NCBI RefSeq assembly: GCF_023375815.1
Contig: NZ_CP067412.1
Span: forward strand, 4,154,001-4,218,000
DNA: 64,000 nt
DNA from: Pseudomonas sp. HS6
Lineage (GTDB): Bacteria > Pseudomonadota > Gammaproteobacteria > Pseudomonadales > Pseudomonadaceae
Reading direction: 5' to 3'
The position numbers and the translations under genes were made by a program. The stretch's first letter is position 1. Every line of letters begins with the position of its first letter. This document shows, one piece after another, positions 47,748 to 57,049 of the stretch. A model generated the notes under the pieces. That model did no database searches and was not told where the DNA came from. It saw nothing but the letters and a program-made list of their open reading frames with translations.

Positions 47748-49085
47748 TTACAGGTTGTAGCCGCGCTCGTTGTGTTGTGCCAGGTCCAGGCCCACCGATT
47801 CTTCTTCCTCAGTAGCGCGCAGACCCATTACCGCATCCAGTACCTTGAGGATGATGAAGGTGACGATCGCGGTGTAGATCACCGTGAAGCCGACGCCTTT
47901 GCATTGAATCCAGACTTGCGCGGCAATGTCGGTGACGGTGCCGAAGCCACCCAGCGCAGGAGCGGCGAACACGCCGGTCAGGATCGCACCGAGGATACCG
48001 CCGATACCGTGCACGCCGAAGGCGTCCAGGGAATCGTCATAACCGAGTTTGCGTTTCAGGGTGGTGGCGCAGAAGAAGCACACCACGCCGGCGGCCAGAC
48101 CGATGATCAGCGAACCCATCGGGCCCACAGTGCCGGCCGCCGGAGTGATTGCCACTAGACCTGCAACCACGCCCGATGCGATACCCAGTGCGCTAGGTTT
48201 GCCGTGGGTGATCCACTCGGCGAACATCCAGCCCAGTGCAGCGGCAGCGGTGGCGATCTGGGTGACCAGCATCGCCATGCCGGCCGTGCCGTTGGCGGCG
48301 GCGGCGGAACCGGCGTTGAAGCCGAACCAGCCTACCCACAGCATGGCGGCACCCATCAGGGTGTAACCGAGGTTGTGTGGCGCCATCGGGGTGGTCGGGA
48401 AACCTTTGCGCTTGCCCAGTACCAGGCACGCCACCAGACCGGCGATACCGGCATTGATGTGCACCACGGTGCCGCCGGCGAAGTCGAGCACGCCCCAGTC
48501 ACCCAGCAGCGAACCCGGACCGCTCCAGACCATGTGCGCAATTGGCGCATACACCACGGTGAACCAGATGCCCATGAACACCAGCATCGCGGAGAACTTC
48601 ATCCGCTCGGCGAAGGCACCGACGATCAGCGCCGGGGTGATGATGGCGAACGTCATCTGGTAAGTGACGAACACGGCTTCAGGGAACAGCGCCGCCGGGC
48701 CAGTGATGCTGGCAGGCGTGATGCCCGCGAGGAAGGCCTTGCCGAAGCCACCGACGAAGGAGTTGAAGTTGACGACGTTAGCTTCCATCCCGGTGGTGTC
48801 GAACGCCATGCTGTAGCCATAAAGGAACCACAGGATGGTGACCAGGCCGGTAATGGCGAAGCACTGCATCATCACGGAAAGAATGTTTTTCGACCGAACC
48901 ATGCCGCCGTAGAACAGCGCGAGGCCAGGAATGGTCATGAACAGCACGAGGGCCGTCGAGGTCAGCATCCAGGCAGTATCGCCGGAATTGAGGACTGGAG
49001 GCGCCACCGGATCTGCCGCCAAAGCCAGGCCGGGCATTACGATGGACAACAGGGCGCCTAGCCCTGCGAATTTACGCAGAGTCAT
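47748..49085 (-). CDS. amtB: Ammonium transporter
   Basis: A 445-residue protein with a signal peptide (KFAGLGALLSIVMPGLALA) and eleven membrane helices. The pore region motif FYGGMVRSKNILSVMMQC, the twin-histidine surroundings (GTVVHINAG; DAFGVHGIGG) and the C-terminal tail that binds GlnK (ATEEEESVGLDLAQHNERGY) are present. It imports ammonium under nitrogen limitation. GGAG lies in front of the ATG at 49085. It is 37 bases downstream of glnK, the standard glnK-amtB operon. Confidence 0.97.
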   Translation of the reverse strand: MTLRKFAGLGALLSIVMPGLALAADPVAPPVLNSGDTAWMLTSTALVLFMTIPGLALFYGGMVRSKNILSVMMQCFAITGLVTILWFLYGYSMAFDTTGMEANVVNFNSFVGGFGKAFLAGITPASITGPAALFPEAVFVTYQMTFAIITPALIVGAFAERMKFSAMLVFMGIWFTVVYAPIAHMVWSGPGSLLGDWGVLDFAGGTVVHINAGIAGLVACLVLGKRKGFPTTPMAPHNLGYTLMGAAMLWVGWFGFNAGSAAAANGTAGMAMLVTQIATAAAALGWMFAEWITHGKPSALGIASGVVAGLVAITPAAGTVGPMGSLIIGLAAGVVCFFCATTLKRKLGYDDSLDAFGVHGIGGILGAILTGVFAAPALGGFGTVTDIAAQVWIQCKGVGFTVIYTAIVTFIILKVLDAVMGLRATEEEESVGLDLAQHNERGYNL

Positions 49086-49122
49086 ATTGTTTTCTCCTGG
49101 GGCGTTGGGTTTGTGGCGGCGT

Positions 49123-49874
<752 letters not shown>

Positions 49875-50135
49875 ATGCTCGCGCCCAAAGACTTCCTCGA
49901 CGCCCTGAGCGGCACCGCCTCCCGCCTGTTCAGCGGCGACACGCCATTGCCAAAAGCCGAAATCGAAAGCCAGTTCAAGATGCTGCTGCAAAGTGCCTTC
50001 AGCAAACTGGATCTGGTGAGCCGGGAAGAGTTTGATAGTCAGATGGTGGTGCTGGCGCGGACTCGCGCCCGGCTTGAGAGCCTTGAGGCGAAGGTGGCGG
50101 AGATGGAAGCGAAGGTGACGCTGCCGGCTGAGTGA
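49875..50135 (+). CDS. ubiK: Ubiquinone biosynthesis accessory factor UbiK
   Basis: An 86-residue protein (YqiC/BMFP family) with an amphipathic N-terminus (PKDFLDALSGTASRLFSG) and a C-terminal coiled coil (VLARTRARLESLEAKVAEMEAKV). It trimerises with UbiJ and supports aerobic ubiquinone synthesis, probably by organising the Ubi complex in lipid. It precedes comM, the common pseudomonad order, but here with about 750 bases of extra sequence between. Confidence 0.93.
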   Translation: MLAPKDFLDALSGTASRLFSGDTPLPKAEIESQFKMLLQSAFSKLDLVSREEFDSQMVVLARTRARLESLEAKVAEMEAKVTLPAE

Positions 50136-50147
50136 GACAAGAAGCTA

Positions 50148-50177
50148 AAACCGCTCCTGCCGGGGCAGGAGCGGTTT
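50148..50177. terminator. Terminator between ubiK and the minus-strand small peptide gene
   Basis: AAACCGCTCCTGCC and GGCAGGAGCGGTTT pair almost perfectly around two G residues. It ends ubiK and also lies 16 bases after the stop of the minus-strand 33-codon gene. Confidence 0.85.
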
Positions 50178-50192
50178 CCGTCGGTTCAATTC

Positions 50193-50294
50193 TTACAGCG
50201 AATTATTCCAACGGTCTCGCAGAGTCTCGTACAGGCGAAAAGCCCATAGCGCGATCCTGACGAGGCGCCACATATGTTTAAGAAACTTAGACAT
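50193..50294 (-). CDS. Probable 33-residue amphipathic/membrane peptide
   Basis: A short frame starting at 50294 encodes 33 residues: MSKFLKHMWRLVRIALWAFR, then LYETLRDRWNNSL. AAGGAGG lies eight bases before the ATG (minus strand), a near-perfect ribosome binding site. The peptide is basic with a tryptophan-rich amphipathic helix, like small membrane-active or type I toxin peptides, and a terminator follows. Its start overlaps the end of a 70-codon frame (50287-50499), which suggests coupled translation. No family can be named with confidence; the ribosome binding site and terminator are the main support. Confidence 0.6.
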   Translation of the reverse strand: MSKFLKHMWRLVRIALWAFRLYETLRDRWNNSL

Positions 50295-50499
50295 ATTTTG
50301 GCCCTCCTTGCGTGGGGCCAAACCTCCGATGCTCTTTCCGGCGTACGAACACCTTCGGGACTACACACGAGTGTGCCCACCAAGGCGGCCGGGTGTGGGT
50401 CCCCCAAAACAGCACCGGCACGGGTCTCACACCGTGTCGAGGAACATGAAAATCGTTATGTTCCCGACCACCCTTTGCGGACACTCGATGAGTGGGCAT
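50287..50499 (-). CDS. Possible 70-residue upstream frame overlapping the small peptide start
   Basis: The frame runs from the ATG at 50499 and ends with a TAA seven bases past the peptide ATG. The product is basic and proline/tryptophan rich (VLFWGTHTRPPWWAHS; ends TQGGPKYV). It spans the leader of the small peptide and could act as a coupling reading frame, like mok in the hok system. No clear ribosome binding site of its own was noticed. It may be a chance frame over structured leader RNA. Confidence 0.3.
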   Translation of the reverse strand: MPTHRVSAKGGREHNDFHVPRHGVRPVPVLFWGTHTRPPWWAHSCVVPKVFVRRKEHRRFGPTQGGPKYV

Positions 50500-50892
50500 C
50501 GTCGCAGCGGATGGTATTGCAGCCCTCAGAATGCAACTTAAACAAGTTGTATCAAGCCATTAATCGAGCGCTGGAAAAAGGATGGTTACGCCTCATTCCA
50601 GACCACAATCAGTTTGCGAAATTTCGCTGATGCTTGCGCCAACGATCAAACATGCATAACCTCGGGATACGCGAGTGTGTCCACTAAGGATGCGCAGGCC
50701 TTGGCCTCACCGAAGCCTGCAACTAAAAACCGTCTCCTCAAGGCGGTTTTTTTTCGCTTTGAGAAAAGTGCGACTATCGCCCGCAACATCCAGTGAAGGT
50801 TTGCTCATACAACCATCCCTCCAACACCTTCCTCCCCGACTACCCTTAAAAAACCGCAGGAAGCGGCCCCTGATTCAACTCAAGGAACGACC
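50500..50892. other. Region before comM: low-complexity remnant and terminator
   Basis: This stretch is more A+T rich than the genes on either side. A plus-strand frame ending at 50630 (LYQAINRALEKGWLRLIPDH) looks protein-like at its end but runs antisense to the peptide leader at its start, so I do not call it. A hairpin AAAACCG...CGGTTTT (50726-50750) with eight T residues ends plus-strand transcription before comM. The comM promoter must lie between about 50,755 and 50,892. Confidence 0.5.
50726..50754 (+). terminator. Terminator upstream of comM
   Basis: AAAACCG (50726-50732) pairs with CGGTTTT (44-50 of the same line) and is followed by a long T run. No confident plus-strand gene precedes it, so an unrecognised small gene or RNA may end here. 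Confidence 0.65.
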
Positions 50893-51777
50893 ATGTCCCT
50901 CGCCATTGTCCACAGTCGCGCCCAGATTGGCGTGGATGCCCCCGCCGTCACCGTCGAAGTCCATCTGGCCAATGGTTTGCCCTCGCTGACCATGGTCGGC
51001 CTGCCCGAAGCGGCGGTGAAGGAGAGCAAGGACCGGGTGCGCAGTGCGATCATCAATTCCGGGCTGCAGTTTCCGGCGCGGCGGATCACCTTGAATCTGG
51101 CCCCAGCAGATTTACCCAAGGATGGCGGGCGGTTCGATCTGGCGATTGCGCTGGGGATTCTGTCGGCGAGTGTGCAGGTGCCGACGTTGACGCTGGATGA
51201 TGTGGAATGCCTGGGTGAGCTGGCGTTATCCGGCGCAGTGCGGGCGGTGCGCGGTGTCTTGCCGGCGGCGCTGGCGGCGCGCAAGGCCGGGCGGACGCTG
51301 GTGGTGCCGCGGGCAAATGCCGAGGAGGCTTGTCTGGCCTCGGGACTGAGGGTGATCGCAGTGGATCATCTGCTCGAGGCAGTGGCGCATTTCAATGGGC
51401 ATACACCGGTCGAGCCTTATGTCTCGGACGGGCTGATCCATGCCGCCAAACCCTATCCCGACCTGAATGAAGTGCAGGGCCAACTGGCCGCCAAACGGGC
51501 GCTGCTGATTGCCGCTGCCGGCGCCCACAACCTGCTGTTCAGCGGGCCGCCGGGGACGGGCAAGACGTTGCTGGCCAGCCGTTTACCGGGGTTGCTGCCC
51601 CCACTGGCCGAGAGTGAGGCGCTGGAAGTGGCGGCGATTCAGTCCGTCGCCAGCGGTGCACCGTTGACCCACTGGCCACAGCGCCCGTTCCGCCAACCCC
51701 ATCATTCGGCCTCCGGGCCGGCACTGGTCGGTGGCAGTTGTCGGTTTTCGAAATTAATGCGAGCTTTTCGAAATTAA
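50893..51777 (+). pseudogene. comM: comM (yifB) ATPase gene, 5' part, cut by insertion
   Basis: ComM is a hexameric AAA+ helicase that aids branch migration during natural transformation. The first about 282 codons are intact: the ChlI-like N domain (LAIVHSRAQIGVDAPAVTVEVHLANGLP) and the Walker A motif GPPGTGKT. The frame matches the family up to HSASGPALVGGS and then leaves it at about 51,738. Walker B and the C-terminal half (about 210 residues of a usual 500) are missing. The last dozen codons and the TAA come from the inserted DNA. The truncated product should not be an active ATPase. Confidence 0.93.
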
Positions 51778-51782
51778 TGCGA
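51745..51782. repeat. Two tandem 18-bp repeats at the element end
   Basis: TTTTCGAAATTAATGCGA occurs at 51745-51762 and again at 51765-51782, a 20-base period. It begins six bases inside the TGT terminus. This spacing is that of TnsB/TniA-type transposase binding sites. The first copy also supplies the stop codon of the truncated comM frame. From 51,783 to 52,039 no gene is seen; the promoter of the next operon should be there. Confidence 0.88.
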
Positions 51783-52039
51783 CTCAGAATTTTTTATCGC
51801 ATCTACTTTGCTAAAGAAATTCAAATCACGCTGAAAGCTGGCTACAAGCCCCTAAGCAGACGTTCAATATTCTGGCCGGGTTGCGCCTTGCGAGCAGAAA
51901 ATGGTCTGGTAGGGTGTGAAGAATTAGACAAGCGTAAAATGCTGGTTTGAATGCCACATATTTTCGCTGATACAGTCCATTCCATTTTGAGCAATTGAAC
52001 CCGCCTTACCTGCGTGGCGTTAGCTTTGGAGATCATGGA

Positions 52040-55000
52040 ATGGATGTTCTGTACTGGGAAGGTGGTCTGCTACGCCACGAAGTTTGTGCCATCGAAGCCA
52101 TGGTGAATGCCTTCAAGAGCCCTGAACCTGCGGGCAATGTTTCTCTCAAAGGAGGTATGGCCGAGCAATTAAAGGCGCTCACCGCCGGGGCTGGAGGCAT
52201 GTGGCCTTGGCGCGGATATGCAGGATTCCGCTTTGCTGATGCGCGCGGTTCAGAGGGCGAGTTTGATCTGGTAATTGTTACTCACAAGAACGTACTGATT
52301 GTTGAACTTAAGCATTGGAATGGTGAGATCACTTCCAACGGTGGAAAGTGGTTCCAAAATGGTGATGAGAGAGGGCGCTCGCCTGTTGCCGTAACTCAAA
52401 ACAAATCATTTTTGCTCCAAAGAAAGCTCCAGACAGTAAAAAAGCGCCTTCCTGAAGGCCGCATTCCAAATGTTCAATTTTGTGTTGTGCTATCTGGAGA
52501 CTGCACCTTCTCTAGCTTACCAGACAGCGACCTAAAGCATGTTATAACGCTCTCAGATTTTCTAAAACTTGCTAATGAAGGAATTTACAACAAGAGGTTC
52601 CGACCGCATCCAAGCGCACAAGGTCTGAATGGGCACTTCGATGTGTTTGATCGTTTGTTTAGCAGAGGAAACACAAAGCCCAAAGAATTGGTCGTTGATG
52701 GCTTCCGGGCCCAAGACCTTATTTTTGAGCATCCCGGCAAAGTGTATGTCGAACACCAAGCAAAAAATGACAACAATAAGCACGAGCGCGCGCTACTCCG
52801 CCTTTGGGACTTTTCCAAACTGGACGACATTGATGCAAAAACGCCGGAAGGACGTTTCAAGATTCTTTCCCGCGAACGCGAAGTACTGGTCTACTTAAGC
52901 AATCGAGACTTGGACTTAAGCAGACGTTGCCTAAGGCCAATGAAGAATCCGTCCAAGGACTCTGTGACTCAGGAGTATTCTGAACTTTGTGAGTTGCCTT
53001 CGGAACACTACCGGCTCAATGAATTCATCAACCGTTTTGTCGAGCAATTCGATCAAGCCGGCCGAGTACGCCTGGCCAAAGTGATGGTCTCGCAGTTTGG
53101 TACCATGCACGGGTTCAAAGTGGCACACCGAGATCTCGGCGACCATAGCATCTGGTTCTCTCCCGACAGCAATATAGCGTTATCCAACTTCATTGCAGCC
53201 TATCATCAGCCAGCTGGAACCGTCGGCCCACATCGCGACCAGCTAAGCATCGGTGCCATCTGCATGCCTGAAGATGCGAGTCCGGACACGCATCGAGGTA
53301 CACCATTTCAGCGAGACGTATTCGCTCTCGGTCTAATGTGCTGGCATCTCATCACCGCAAACGCGCTTCCTCTCAAATTTGAAAGCTCACATATAGCCGA
53401 TGTACGTCACAAGCTAATGAGCTCAGATAATTGGTATTCTGAAGTTTTGCTGAAGGCTATTGAAACCGATCCTACCGATCGCTACGAGGACGCCAGTACC
53501 CTGCTCGAAGCTCTGAACCAGCACACGCCAAAAACTGAAGCCGAATTTGAGTTTGATCACAGCGTTTTGGAGCGCTTCGCGTCAGCCGGCTTTGTCCCCT
53601 ACAAAGCTTTTCCAGTAGAGGAGCAGCTTGTCGACTCAGAGAGCAAGGACGTTTATCGATCAGGCTCTCATATCGTCAAGATGTGGCCAAACCTTGACGC
53701 CACCTCTGTTTCTGGAGGCGAAGGCCCTTTACTGCTCGGTTTTTTTGAGCGGATCGAATTACTGCAAAAAAGCAGTTACGAATTTCTACCGATAATAGAA
53801 AATTTTGGATATGGCAGAAGCGGTACTCCATTCATTATCCAACGCCATGTTGACGGTAGCGATTGGAATGAACTGCCTCCCGTCGGGCGAGATACCGCTT
53901 ATGTTATAGCTCGAAAGCTTATTGCCGCTGTGGAATGTCTTCACGAGCAGCAAATAGTCCATGGTGACCTGCACCCTCAAAACGTGAGGGTAAGTCTCAA
54001 CAGTGAAGATACGGCCGCCTCACTTTTGTATCTGCTGGACATGCCCGACATATGCGCTTCAGGCATTCAGCCGTGCAATTATCAGTACAGCCCTCTCATT
54101 GAGAACTGCACCGATATTGAACGAGACAACTTCGCAGTAATGCGCATGGTGGTCGAGCTGCTGGGAATGGACTGGGAGGATGTCGGTGATGACGATGTCC
54201 CCGCACTCAGGGCAGCCATCAGCCACGAACAGCAAAGCGAGTCGGGCTTTCTTTCCCTAGATCGATTCAAGGAGGCCTTTGAGCAGGCGTGCAACCCACC
54301 CAAGGCACGGCCAACGATTGCTATAGACATCGCAAGCCGGGATGAACAAGGAGAGTTCACTATCTACCCGGACAATGGCCGACTTTACATTAAAATTGAT
54401 CAGGATCGGCAAGACAAAACACTTCTGGTCGTAAGCTTTGATGGAGTGGGTGGAGCGTTCCGTGCGACCTATGATCCTAAAGCAAGGAGCTTCATCAAGG
54501 CCTTCGCACCTAGGTTTCAGGACAGTGTCAGGCCTCGCGAAATCCACAACGCGGACTTTGAAGTCGACATGAACATCAAAGTTTCTAAAGCTTACTACTC
54601 TAATTTGGGCGCACTGACTGAATGCATGGCGCAACAGGTGGGCTTCGGCGAGCTTGCTGCTAGTATCTTCAACGAAAAGTCTATCACTCCAGGATCAGAC
54701 GATCGGGAGGCGGTCTTACAACTGGTTGACTTAAACCGAACAGCAGACCTAGTTCCGACTTCCCCTGAGTCACCATCCAATTCATATCCGGTCGCTAAAG
54801 TATGGAAAGCAATTCTAGAGACCGAGCCCGAAGCATTGCCAAGTATTGAAGTTGCCGATACCCCGAAGATGCACAAGGATCGCCTCGGCTTACTGATTCC
54901 GTATTCGGCGGAGCGGGATATTTTAGAGTCCTTTGACCCAGATGACGCTGTTTTCCTCTCGAAGCGAAAAGATGGCATTACTACTAATTTGGGTATTATT

Positions 55001-57049
55001 AACATTCGAAAAAGCACACTAGCAGAGCTATACTTAACTTTGTCGACGCGAGCTCAGGGAATTAAAGTTGACGACCAACTGTTTATGCAATCCCAAGCAG
55101 CACGTACCTCGTTCTCCCGCCGCAAACGCGCAACCGAACGACTGCTGGATCGCTTAGCCGTTGTCCCGAATCTGGTCGACTATTTCGATGAGGACTGTGA
55201 TGCAATACCTGAGCGCATCCATGAACTCCCGACCGAGCAACACTTTAAAATGTATGAGCGGCCCGCCGCTGATGGATCAGTAATTGGCCTTAATGACGCT
55301 CAAAAAAAGGCCTTTTCACGATTAGTCAGTCATGGTCCACTGGGACTTCTACAAGGCCCTCCCGGCACAGGGAAAACCGAATTCATCGCAGCGTTCTGTC
55401 ATTATCTAGTCAGTGTAGTGGGCGCTCGTAACATTCTCCTGACCAGCCAATCTCATGAAGCGGTGAATACTGCAGCAGAGCGTATCCGCTCCCATTGCAG
55501 AAAGCTGGACACCGACCTAGATATGGTTCGGTTCAGCAATAGTGAACAGGCCGTTTCTGATGAGCTTCGAGATGTCTACTCTCGTTCTATCGTAAGCCAG
55601 CAGCGCGAGTCATTCCGCGCAGAAATGACACACCGGTTGAGCCTCATGGCTCCTTCACTTGGAGTCAGCGCTGCATTCCTTGCACAGCTAATCACGGTTC
55701 AACAGAAAGTCGGCGGACTTGTAAAGGGCATCGCACGATTAACAGCCGACATGAATAGCAGGGACGAGCGAGAAGACATAGATGGTGTTACGTCGGATGC
55801 TGTGAACGAAATGCGTGCAGAGCTCTTGAGTTTGCTACGCAATGACTACGCGATCGATGTTGATGTAGACGAAACACCCTCCAGTTGGCTAGAACAGGTT
55901 CAAAATAAGATCGCCACCGACTTTGGGATCCGTCTGCACGAACAAAAACGCTGTTTGGCACTCATCGCACTCTCAGGTGACATGATTGAGCGGATGGGGA
56001 GCGACAGAGCCAATTATGATGAGTTCTTACTCCGGTCCCGTACGTTGGTATGCGGAACCTGTGTGGGCATCGGCGTCAAGCATTTGAACCTCGCCGAAAG
56101 TAGGTTTGATTGGGTAATTATAGATGAGGCCGCCCGCTCCTCACCAACCGAACTGGCGATCGCAATGCAAGTCGGCCGCCGAGTTCTTCTGGTGGGCGAC
56201 CACAGGCAACTACCTCCGTTTTACGATGCTGACCACAGAAAGGCGATTGCCAGGGCGCTTGAACTCAGCACCGCCTCCAAAGAGTTCCAAAATATAATGC
56301 GCAGCGACTTTGAGCGCGCGTTTGAGTCTCCCTATGGTCAGTTGGCCAGTGCGACTTTGAAAACTCAATATCGAATGCAGCCTGCTATTGGAGACATGGT
56401 CTCGGAGGTGTTCTACGACGGTGTCTTGGAAACTGGAAAGCGACCTATACCAGCGCATTTTGATCACGCACCTGATTGTCTGAAACATGTATGCACTTGG
56501 CTAGACACCGGTGCTCTCGGGGATAAGGCTCATCACCAGTTACCTAAAGGTAATACGAGCCTGATCAACCACGCTGAAGCCGACGCAATCATCCAAATAC
56601 TCAAAGAGATCGAACAAAACAGTAAATTTTCCGATGAGCTGATTGATGAGATGGGCCGTACCCAGGAACCCGCCATTGGCATTATCTGCATGTACGGTGA
56701 GCAGAAAAAACTGGTTCGGAGGAAGTTCGCCGAGCAGAACTGGCCAGATGCGTTCAGGCGACTGGTTAAAATCGACACGGTGGACAGCTATCAAGGCAAG
56801 GAAAACCGCATTGTGATCATATCCCTTACTCGCTCTTGGCCAGATCTGAATCCAGGATTTCTCGGCTCGTCCAATCGGGTGAACGTCGCGTTATCTAGGG
56901 CAATGGATCGCCTCGTTGTGGTTGGCGATATGCGAATGTGGGCTGGGAAGAATGCGCAGCTTCCTCTTGGAAGGGTGTCTACGTTCATAAGACAGCGTCA
57001 ACATGAAATCGGCTATGGAATCATACCGGCCAAAGGAGTCGCGAAATGA
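52040..57049 (+). CDS. Giant NERD / kinase-like / kinase-like / SF1 (Upf1-type) helicase defence protein
   Basis: A 1669-residue multidomain protein. Residues about 30-180 form a NERD nuclease-like domain with the PD-(D/E)xK pattern GEFD (D76) and VELK (E89, K91). Residues about 250-510 resemble a protein kinase with HRD at 363-365, but the DFG position reads SNF, so it may be inactive. A second kinase-like domain has HGDLHPQN (641-648) and LLDMPD in the DFG position. From about 1085 an Upf1/DNA2-type helicase follows: GPPGTGKT (1106-1113), DEAA (1362-1365), VGDHRQLPP, QYRMQP (about 1443), VDSYQGKE and NVALSRA. I chose the ATG at 52040 with GGAG eight bases upstream; a TTG lies 45 bases earlier. 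Kinase plus helicase recalls MkoA of Mokosh systems. Its stop overlaps the next start. Confidence 0.9.
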   Translation: MDVLYWEGGLLRHEVCAIEAMVNAFKSPEPAGNVSLKGGMAEQLKALTAGAGGMWPWRGYAGFRFADARGSEGEFDLVIVTHKNVLIVELKHWNGEITSNGGKWFQNGDERGRSPVAVTQNKSFLLQRKLQTVKKRLPEGRIPNVQFCVVLSGDCTFSSLPDSDLKHVITLSDFLKLANEGIYNKRFRPHPSAQGLNGHFDVFDRLFSRGNTKPKELVVDGFRAQDLIFEHPGKVYVEHQAKNDNNKHERALLRLWDFSKLDDIDAKTPEGRFKILSREREVLVYLSNRDLDLSRRCLRPMKNPSKDSVTQEYSELCELPSEHYRLNEFINRFVEQFDQAGRVRLAKVMVSQFGTMHGFKVAHRDLGDHSIWFSPDSNIALSNFIAAYHQPAGTVGPHRDQLSIGAICMPEDASPDTHRGTPFQRDVFALGLMCWHLITANALPLKFESSHIADVRHKLMSSDNWYSEVLLKAIETDPTDRYEDASTLLEALNQHTPKTEAEFEFDHSVLERFASAGFVPYKAFPVEEQLVDSESKDVYRSGSHIVKMWPNLDATSVSGGEGPLLLGFFERIELLQKSSYEFLPIIENFGYGRSGTPFIIQRHVDGSDWNELPPVGRDTAYVIARKLIAAVECLHEQQIVHGDLHPQNVRVSLNSEDTAASLLYLLDMPDICASGIQPCNYQYSPLIENCTDIERDNFAVMRMVVELLGMDWEDVGDDDVPALRAAISHEQQSESGFLSLDRFKEAFEQACNPPKARPTIAIDIASRDEQGEFTIYPDNGRLYIKIDQDRQDKTLLVVSFDGVGGAFRATYDPKARSFIKAFAPRFQDSVRPREIHNADFEVDMNIKVSKAYYSNLGALTECMAQQVGFGELAASIFNEKSITPGSDDREAVLQLVDLNRTADLVPTSPESPSNSYPVAKVWKAILETEPEALPSIEVADTPKMHKDRLGLLIPYSAERDILESFDPDDAVFLSKRKDGITTNLGIINIRKSTLAELYLTLSTRAQGIKVDDQLFMQSQAARTSFSRRKRATERLLDRLAVVPNLVDYFDEDCDAIPERIHELPTEQHFKMYERPAADGSVIGLNDAQKKAFSRLVSHGPLGLLQGPPGTGKTEFIAAFCHYLVSVVGARNILLTSQSHEAVNTAAERIRSHCRKLDTDLDMVRFSNSEQAVSDELRDVYSRSIVSQQRESFRAEMTHRLSLMAPSLGVSAAFLAQLITVQQKVGGLVKGIARLTADMNSRDEREDIDGVTSDAVNEMRAELLSLLRNDYAIDVDVDETPSSWLEQVQNKIATDFGIRLHEQKRCLALIALSGDMIERMGSDRANYDEFLLRSRTLVCGTCVGIGVKHLNLAESRFDWVIIDEAARSSPTELAIAMQVGRRVLLVGDHRQLPPFYDADHRKAIARALELSTASKEFQNIMRSDFERAFESPYGQLASATLKTQYRMQPAIGDMVSEVFYDGVLETGKRPIPAHFDHAPDCLKHVCTWLDTGALGDKAHHQLPKGNTSLINHAEADAIIQILKEIEQNSKFSDELIDEMGRTQEPAIGIICMYGEQKKLVRRKFAEQNWPDAFRRLVKIDTVDSYQGKENRIVIISLTRSWPDLNPGFLGSSNRVNVALSRAMDRLVVVGDMRMWAGKNAQLPLGRVSTFIRQRQHEIGYGIIPAKGVAK

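Noticed and set aside
50274..50630. 118-codon plus-strand frame between ubiK and comM
   Set aside because: Its first two thirds run antisense to the small peptide and its leader and have no protein-like pattern. Only the end looks credible, so it is mentioned as a remnant but not called.
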